Source: Cytophagaceae bacterium (lineage in GTDB: Bacteria; Bacteroidota; Bacteroidia; Cytophagales; Spirosomataceae). From it: 10,159 bases of DNA. The notes beneath the pieces are model-generated. The model was not told where the DNA came from. It ran no database searches and saw only the letters and a list, made by a program, of their open reading frames with translations. Shown piece after piece: positions 5,729 to 10,159 of the stretch. The stretch covers positions 1-10,159 of the forward strand of contig CANIYB010000065.1 in NCBI GenBank assembly GCA_947471105.1, written 5' to 3'. The translations under genes were made by a program, and so were the position numbers. The first letter of the stretch is position 1; each line of letters starts with the position of its first letter.

Positions 5729-7110
5729 AAAAAATAATAGGCTTTTTACTGATTTCTGTCCAGTTATTTTCTCAAGATAGTTTGAAGACTTTGCATTCAG
5801 ATGAAGTTCTTTTAATGGTTCAAAGGTATCACCCAATTGCGAAGCAAGCATTTATTAGGGTTCAAACTTCCCAAGTAGATATCCTGGCAGCCAAAGGAAA
5901 TTTTGATCCTGTTTTTAGCCAATACTCAAGTCAAAAAACGATCGATGGTAAAAATTATTACCTGCATCAATCGCCGCAATTGACTATTCCGACATGGTAT
6001 GGCATTGAAATTTCCGGTGGAATGGAATTTTTAAATGGGTCTCGGGTAAATCCAGACCAAAGTTTAGGACAAACCAGCTATATGGGAATTTCGATTCCTT
6101 TGGCTCGAAACTTAGTGATGGACAAGCGCCGGGCGACACTAATTCAATCCAAAATATTTAACCAAATGGCTGTTCAAGAGCAGCGAAATGTGATCAATCA
6201 AATTATCGTAGATGCGATGTCGGCGTATTGGAATTGGGTAAAATCGTATCGCGTCTACGAAACGGTGAAGCAAAATTTAAAGGTGGCGGTAGACCGGCAA
6301 TCCCTAACGAAGAAGGGATTTGAGTTCGGCGAGAGGCCGGCCATCGATACCGTGGAGGCGGCTAGTCAGCAACAATATTTCTCCAATATTGCGGAAGCCA
6401 AATGGCTTGAATTTCAAAATGCGACCTTGGATTTATCCGCATTTTTATGGTGGGAAAACAATGTGCCGATTCAGATACCTGACCACATAATCCCATCCGA
6501 ATCCCTAGAATCTATTCAAGGGGCTAATTTTTCGTTGACAGATTTACTCGACCAAGCGATGAAAAATCACCCTGAACTTCAAATTTATTCCCTTAAAATT
6601 TCAGCTTTGCAAGTGGATAAAAAGTTAAAATTCCAAGGCTTGTTGCCTAAAGTGGACCTACAGTACAATCAAATTTCCTTGAATCAAACCCCCTTTTTTA
6701 CCGCCCCATTATTTGAAAATAATTTTTTGTATGGCCTGAAGGTTGAAATACCTCTTCGGTTTTCTCAGGGAAGAGCGGAATACCAAAAAGCGAAATTAAA
6801 GCTTCAAGATGAATCATTATATCAAGATCAAAAAAGGAGGTCGATCGAAGTCAAAATCAAATCTTACCACAATGAAATGATTGCTTTACGGAAACAAATC
6901 TTGACCCAAGAAGCCACAAATAAAAATTTAATCGCCTTAGTAAAAGCCGAAGAGAGCCGGTTTAATAACGGAGAATCATCTCTTTTTTTAATTAATGCTA
7001 GGGAGAATAAAGCGCTCGAAGCCTTGGAAAAATTAATTGAATTAAAGACAAAATATGCCAAAACAGTCTACGCACTTCAAGGGAGTGCTGGTTTACTTGG
7101 AGGCGTTTGA
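5725..7110 (+). CDS. TolC-family outer-membrane efflux channel
   Basis: A 461-residue outer-membrane factor. Residues 1-17 (MKKIIGFLLISVQLFSQ) are a signal peptide. The mature chain shows the TolC duplication: one unit around 152-240 with TKKGFEFGERPAIDTVEA (195-212), and a second near the C-terminus with NNGESSLFLINARENKALEA, equivalent helices that follow a beta-strand pair. Early strands lie at about 88-124. The protein should trimerize into a channel and tunnel docking to the HlyD-type adaptor encoded just upstream. Its ATG overlaps the adaptor's stop by 4 bases, a sign of translational coupling. A strong hairpin lies 55 bases after its stop, closing the operon. Length is in the usual TolC range. 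Confidence 0.9.
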   Translation: MKKIIGFLLISVQLFSQDSLKTLHSDEVLLMVQRYHPIAKQAFIRVQTSQVDILAAKGNFDPVFSQYSSQKTIDGKNYYLHQSPQLTIPTWYGIEISGGMEFLNGSRVNPDQSLGQTSYMGISIPLARNLVMDKRRATLIQSKIFNQMAVQEQRNVINQIIVDAMSAYWNWVKSYRVYETVKQNLKVAVDRQSLTKKGFEFGERPAIDTVEAASQQQYFSNIAEAKWLEFQNATLDLSAFLWWENNVPIQIPDHIIPSESLESIQGANFSLTDLLDQAMKNHPELQIYSLKISALQVDKKLKFQGLLPKVDLQYNQISLNQTPFFTAPLFENNFLYGLKVEIPLRFSQGRAEYQKAKLKLQDESLYQDQKRRSIEVKIKSYHNEMIALRKQILTQEATNKNLIALVKAEESRFNNGESSLFLINARENKALEALEKLIELKTKYAKTVYALQGSAGLLGGV

Positions 7111-7164
7111 CGATAGTTTGTGTTGGGGATTTTGAGAAAATAATTTAGAAGTAGGATTGCATAT

Positions 7165-7191
7165 AACCCAAGGGTATGTTACCCTTGGGTT
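7165..7191 (+). terminator. Intrinsic terminator of the exporter operon
   Basis: A perfect 11-pair stem, AACCCAAGGGT (7165-7175) with ACCCTTGGGTT (7181-7191), and a five-base loop. A T-rich stretch (TATTGTTTA) follows. The GC-rich core and its place 55 bases after the TolC stop make termination likely. Confidence 0.8.
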
Positions 7192-7233
7192 TATTGTTTA
7201 TCTGAAATGTGGATGTATTTGCAAGCAAAAATC

Positions 7234-7256
7234 TTATTTATATTTATTCTAAATAG
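7234..7256. promoter_or_regulatory. Palindrome abutting the receptor promoter, possible Fur-type operator
   Basis: An imperfect palindrome centred on 7245. Arms TATTTA (7235-7240) and TAAATA (7250-7255) pair perfectly, with two more symmetric pairs inside; 8 of 11 half-site positions are symmetric. The right part reads ATTCTAAATAG. It ends exactly where the -33 TTTG box begins, a position where a bound repressor would block RNA polymerase. An iron-responsive Fur-type regulator is a guess from the receptor type; AT-rich chance symmetry is the alternative. Confidence 0.4.
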
Positions 7257-7288
7257 TTTGGTTTTTTATTTTCGGGCTTTTATATTTG
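7257..7288 (+). promoter_or_regulatory. Bacteroidota-type promoter for the TonB-dependent receptor
   Basis: TTTG at 7257-7260, a 20-base spacer, then an exact TAnnTTTG box (TATATTTG) at 7281-7288. The transcript would start near 7294-7296, giving a leader of about 28 bases to the ATG at 7323. It is the best promoter match in the window and shows that the receptor is expressed separately from the exporter operon. Confidence 0.65.
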
Positions 7289-7322
7289 CGGACTATTTGT
7301 AATTAGTCTAAATTAATATAGA

Positions 7323-9518
7323 ATGTTTTGCCGCCTAAGTTTTTTATTTTTCTCTTTGTTTTTTTCTTCTATTTCCTTTGCGCGTGAAGAGGTGCTTGTT
7401 GACACCACAAAGGGTTCCAACATGTTATCTGAGGTATTTGTGCTGGGCAAATCGGGCATTAAGGGGAATAGTAATCTGGTCGATTTTGATGGTGTAAGAG
7501 TATTGGCAGCCAAAAAAACGGAATTAATTGTACTGAGTAAATTGGATGCCAATGTGGCTAATCAATCATTTCGGGAAGTTTTTGGCAGAACTCCCGGACT
7601 TCATGTCATTGAAAGTGATCCATCAGGTTTTAATACGAGCATTGCCATTCGCGGGTTAAGCACAAACCGTTCCTGGGATTTTAACATGAGGCAAAATGGC
7701 TATGATATCACTCCAGACCCCATGGGGTATAATGAAGCCTATTACACGCCTTCTTTTGAGTGGGTAGAAAAGATTGAAATTGTTCGAGGCGCGGCCGCCT
7801 TGCAGTTCGGACCTCAAGTGGGCGGTTTAATCAATTATATTCTCGAAAAGCCAGTCTTTAATAAGAGGTTTGGCGGGGAAGTCCAACAAACGTTCGGGTC
7901 CTTTGGGCTGAAATCAACCCTCATTAAATTCCGCTCCGGAATGAAAAAATTAGCGTTTGTTGGCTCCCATCAATTGAGAGAAGGTAATGGCTTCCGCCCA
8001 AATTCAAATTTCAATTCTAATCAAAGTTATTTTAGAATGGATTGGAAGCCTTTTGCTCATGGACTTGTTACTTTTGAACTAACTAAATCAAATTCCCAGG
8101 CCCAATTGGCAGGCGGAATAAGTGAGGCCCAATTTAAATCAGATCCATGGGTTTCATATAGGGCTAGAAATTATTATTATTCCCACTGGTTTATGCCCGT
8201 CGTAAAATTCAATTATTCCCCAAGCAAATTAGTTAATTCCCAAATACAAATTTTTGCCATTCAAAGTGGCAGATCCCAATTGGGTTTTACTAAAACCAAC
8301 GACGTTTTAGATATCCCAAATAGTGCTGGTAATTATGCGAATAGATCCCTAGATCGTGACGAATATACTTCCTACGGAGCTGAATTTCGGTCAGGCCTAA
8401 GCGCTTTTAATGAAAAATGGCAAACATCGGCAGGCCTTAGGCTTTTTAGAGGAAACATGTTTCGTCAGCAACAAGGGATTGCAACTAATGGGTCAACGTA
8501 TTCGGAAAATTTAGTAGATCCAAAGTTCCCTAGATCTTTAAATTTTGTTAATCAAAACTTCTCAGCGTTTATTGAAAATACGTGGGCAATCACCCCCAAA
8601 TTTAAGTTGGCAAGCGGCCTGCGCTATGAATACATCCTCTCTCAGGGGAATGGATTTTTAGATATCAATACAAAATTTTTAAGCCCTGATCGCCTACGCA
8701 GTTTTATATTATGGGGTGCAGGAGCTTCATTTAAGCCTTCTTCTGAGCTTGAAATGTATGGCAATGCCTCCCAAAGTTTTAGGCCCATTAGCTTTTCGGA
8801 TTTATTACCTTCGTCAACCACCGATATCGTGGATGCGGCATTAAAAGATGCCAGAGCCTTGAATTTTGATTTGGGGATAAGGGGTAAAAAAGGCAATTTT
8901 TTACGCTATGATATTAGCGCTTACCATCTTGAATTTTCAGATAGAATTGGCAATGTGTCAATGAAAAATTCAAACGGCCAGCCTTATTTATATAGAACAA
9001 ACTTAGGGTTAAGTTCTTCAAAAGGGGTTGAATTATATGCGGAATTAGATCCCATTTTATTGCTACATGGGAGCTCACGTTACGGTCAAATAAGCGTCTT
9101 TCTGTCTGCAGGATTAAATCATGCTGTTTACGAAAACTTTGCCTTAAGCTCAGGAGAAAATTTAGCAGGAAAGAAACTGGAAAATGCGCCTCAGCAAATT
9201 ATTCGTTCAGGACTTACATATACCTATAAGCGTTTGTCATTTACGTATCAAATTAGTTATACGGCGGAATCTTTTTCTGATGCACAAAATACGAGTAAGC
9301 CTAGCCCAACGGGCACGATCGGCCTAATCCCAGAATATACCCTAGACGACTTTTCATTCACGTATAAATACCGTAAACATTGGCTCTTAAAGGGATCTGT
9401 CAACAATGTTATGAACGTTTCTTATTTCACGAGAAGAGGAACGGGTGCTTTTCCGGGCTATGGAATTTTGCCTGGCGCCCCTCGAAATGCGAGTTGCACG
9501 CTTGGTTTTACTTTCTAA
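7323..9518 (+). CDS. TonB-dependent receptor, FecA-like (ferric-citrate type)
   Basis: A 731-residue outer-membrane receptor for TonB/ExbBD-driven uptake. Residues 1-20 are a signal peptide ending ISFA. SEVFVLG (36-42) stands in the usual TonB-box place. The plug domain (about 65-180) carries TSIAIRGLSTNRSWDFNMRQ (105-124, including the RGL motif) and VEKIEIVRGAAALQFGPQVGG (148-168, including IEIVRG). The remainder is a beta-barrel ending in aromatic F731. There is no carboxypeptidase-regulatory-like domain before the plug, unlike SusC-type receptors, and no signalling extension for a FecR partner. The NMRQNGYDITPDPMGYNEAYYTP stretch (121-143) closely resembles Bacteroidota receptors annotated as Fe(III)-dicitrate type. 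That class is secure, but the exact ligand is not. The gene has its own promoter and no siderophore genes beside it. Confidence 0.9.
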   Translation: MFCRLSFLFFSLFFSSISFAREEVLVDTTKGSNMLSEVFVLGKSGIKGNSNLVDFDGVRVLAAKKTELIVLSKLDANVANQSFREVFGRTPGLHVIESDPSGFNTSIAIRGLSTNRSWDFNMRQNGYDITPDPMGYNEAYYTPSFEWVEKIEIVRGAAALQFGPQVGGLINYILEKPVFNKRFGGEVQQTFGSFGLKSTLIKFRSGMKKLAFVGSHQLREGNGFRPNSNFNSNQSYFRMDWKPFAHGLVTFELTKSNSQAQLAGGISEAQFKSDPWVSYRARNYYYSHWFMPVVKFNYSPSKLVNSQIQIFAIQSGRSQLGFTKTNDVLDIPNSAGNYANRSLDRDEYTSYGAEFRSGLSAFNEKWQTSAGLRLFRGNMFRQQQGIATNGSTYSENLVDPKFPRSLNFVNQNFSAFIENTWAITPKFKLASGLRYEYILSQGNGFLDINTKFLSPDRLRSFILWGAGASFKPSSELEMYGNASQSFRPISFSDLLPSSTTDIVDAALKDARALNFDLGIRGKKGNFLRYDISAYHLEFSDRIGNVSMKNSNGQPYLYRTNLGLSSSKGVELYAELDPILLLHGSSRYGQISVFLSAGLNHAVYENFALSSGENLAGKKLENAPQQIIRSGLTYTYKRLSFTYQISYTAESFSDAQNTSKPSPTGTIGLIPEYTLDDFSFTYKYRKHWLLKGSVNNVMNVSYFTRRGTGAFPGYGILPGAPRNASCTLGFTF

Positions 9519-9843
9519 ATGATCTCGTTTCTAGATTTTGATTATATTTTTTATGCCTAATCCATTTGATTAAAATAACTGATATTTTCTGATGGCCATA
9601 AATTATAAATCCTTTAGGAGAAAAAATCTTGTTTTTTAATATCTAGGTGAATTTTTAAAGGTAATTGGATTTATAATTTAAATTTACCAGTCTATTTCTA
9701 TGTCAATCTCTTTAGCTTTGTTAAATTTGGTAAATCAGTCGCGCGATAGTCAAAGTATAAACATGCGTGAGATTCACATACATTAGAACCTATTAAAAAA
9801 AGAGCAAAAAATATTTTGCTTGATTCAAGATCATTTTAAACCT
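9519..9843. other. AT-rich intergenic region between receptor and aldolase
   Basis: 325 bases without a convincing gene. The longest ATG frame I found on the plus strand is 28 codons (9700-9786) and has no family resemblance. The region holds the inverted-repeat structure at 9599-9680. No exact TAnnTTTG box was found before the aldolase; the nearest is TATTTTG at 9812-9818, one base short in the spacer, so the aldolase promoter is uncertain. Confidence 0.6.
9599..9680. repeat. Inverted repeat with 14-base perfect arms
   Basis: TAAATTATAAATCC (9599-9612) is the exact reverse complement of GGATTTATAATTTA (9667-9680), with 54 bases between. Inner pairing is also possible: TTTA (9613-9616) with TAAA (9656-9659), and AAAAAA (9621-9626) with TTTTTT (9632-9637). 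The whole could fold into a long AT-rich hairpin about 80 bases after the receptor stop. It could be a terminator region or a small mobile-element relic; I see no target-site duplication. Confidence 0.5.
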
Positions 9844-10159
9844 ATGAAAAAACTCAAAAGCCGATTAAAAAAGGGAGAAACCCTGCATGGTTGTTGGCTC
9901 AACCTCGGCAGCCCCTTAACCGCGGAGATCGTTGGCCTATCTGGTTTTGATTGGGTTTTAATCGACTTAGAACATGGAGCTGGATCAGAAAAAGAGGCTT
10001 TGGCGCAAATGCAAGGGCTCCAACATACCTCCGCCGGAATCATAGTCCGAGTGGAAAGTGCTGAACCCCAACGCATTCACCGAGTGCTAGATATGGGAGC
10101 GGAAGGGGTTATGTGTCCTAAAATAAATAACCTAAGCGAAGCGAAAAAAGTAGTGAATG
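9844..10159 (+). CDS. HpcH/HpaI-family aldolase, 5' part (cut by window end)
   Basis: The first 105 residues of a class II, metal-dependent pyruvate-type aldolase of the HpcH/HpaI family, which typically cleaves or forms 4-hydroxy-2-oxoacids. Visible blocks are LHGCWLNLGSPLTAEIVGLSGFD (14-36), VLIDLEHG (38-45), IIVRVES (66-72), and HRVLDMGAEGVMCPKINN (79-96). H44, R69 and D83 align with the catalytic H45, R70 and D84 of E. coli HpaI, so the N-terminal half looks functional. The metal-binding glutamate and aspartate lie beyond the window. The start at 9844 (MKKLKSRLKKGETLHG) fits the family's usual N-terminus. Substrate assignment is not possible; sugar-acid and aromatic-degradation roles both occur in this family. 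Confidence 0.88.
   Translation, partial: MKKLKSRLKKGETLHGCWLNLGSPLTAEIVGLSGFDWVLIDLEHGAGSEKEALAQMQGLQHTSAGIIVRVESAEPQRIHRVLDMGAEGVMCPKINNLSEAKKVVN

Noticed and set aside
9700..9786. Small gene of 28 codons between receptor and aldolase
   Set aside because: It is very short, has no promoter or family support, and its length is within chance for this region.
9831..10076. Minus-strand open frame over the aldolase start
   Set aside because: The plus strand encodes a clear HpaI-type aldolase with conserved H44, R69 and D83; the minus frame is its shadow.

Overview
The window looks like chromosomal DNA from a member of the Bacteroidota, most likely a Cytophagales-type bacterium. The signs are AT-rich DNA, weak or absent Shine-Dalgarno sequences, several promoters of the Bacteroidota type (TTTG, a spacer of about 18-20 bases, then TAnnTTTG), and a FecA-like TonB-dependent receptor whose plug reads like others of that phylum. 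I assign the phylum with good confidence but cannot name the genus.

Layout. (1) Positions 27-1932: a divergent pair, a two-domain VOC (glyoxalase-fold) protein on the minus strand and a membrane-anchored ThuA-domain protein on the plus strand. The pair is bracketed by two copies, in the same orientation, of a roughly 50-base hairpin repeat. The repeat has conserved flanks and a stem that changes sequence but keeps its pairing. (2) Positions 1975-7191: a TetR-family regulator, divergent from a three-gene operon encoding an ABC exporter (fused membrane and ATPase domains), an HlyD-type periplasmic adaptor and a TolC-type outer-membrane channel. The genes are 2 bases apart or overlap by 4, and the operon ends in a strong hairpin. 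The 125-base regulator/exporter gap holds three related copies of an AATAGTA-A-TACTATT element placed on or near both predicted promoters. (3) Positions 7234-9518: a complete TonB-dependent receptor of the ferric-citrate type with its own promoter and a palindrome abutting the -33 box. (4) Positions 9519-9843: an AT-rich gap with an 82-base inverted-repeat structure. (5) Position 9844 to the window edge: the first 105 codons of an HpcH/HpaI-type aldolase.

How the genes work together. The TetR protein probably represses itself and the exporter operon. The exporter, adaptor and channel should form one tripartite machine spanning both membranes, exporting a small compound or peptide whose identity the window does not reveal. 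The exporter's ATPase domain departs from consensus at the signature motif, the Walker B aspartate and the H-loop histidine, while Walker A and the catalytic glutamate are kept. The receptor imports a chelate, probably iron, and appears to be separately regulated. The VOC/ThuA pair and the aldolase have no evident link to these systems.

The points most worth following up are the hairpin repeat family, the operator array, the degenerate ATPase and the palindrome at the receptor promoter. I found no RNA genes, CRISPR arrays or transposase genes.
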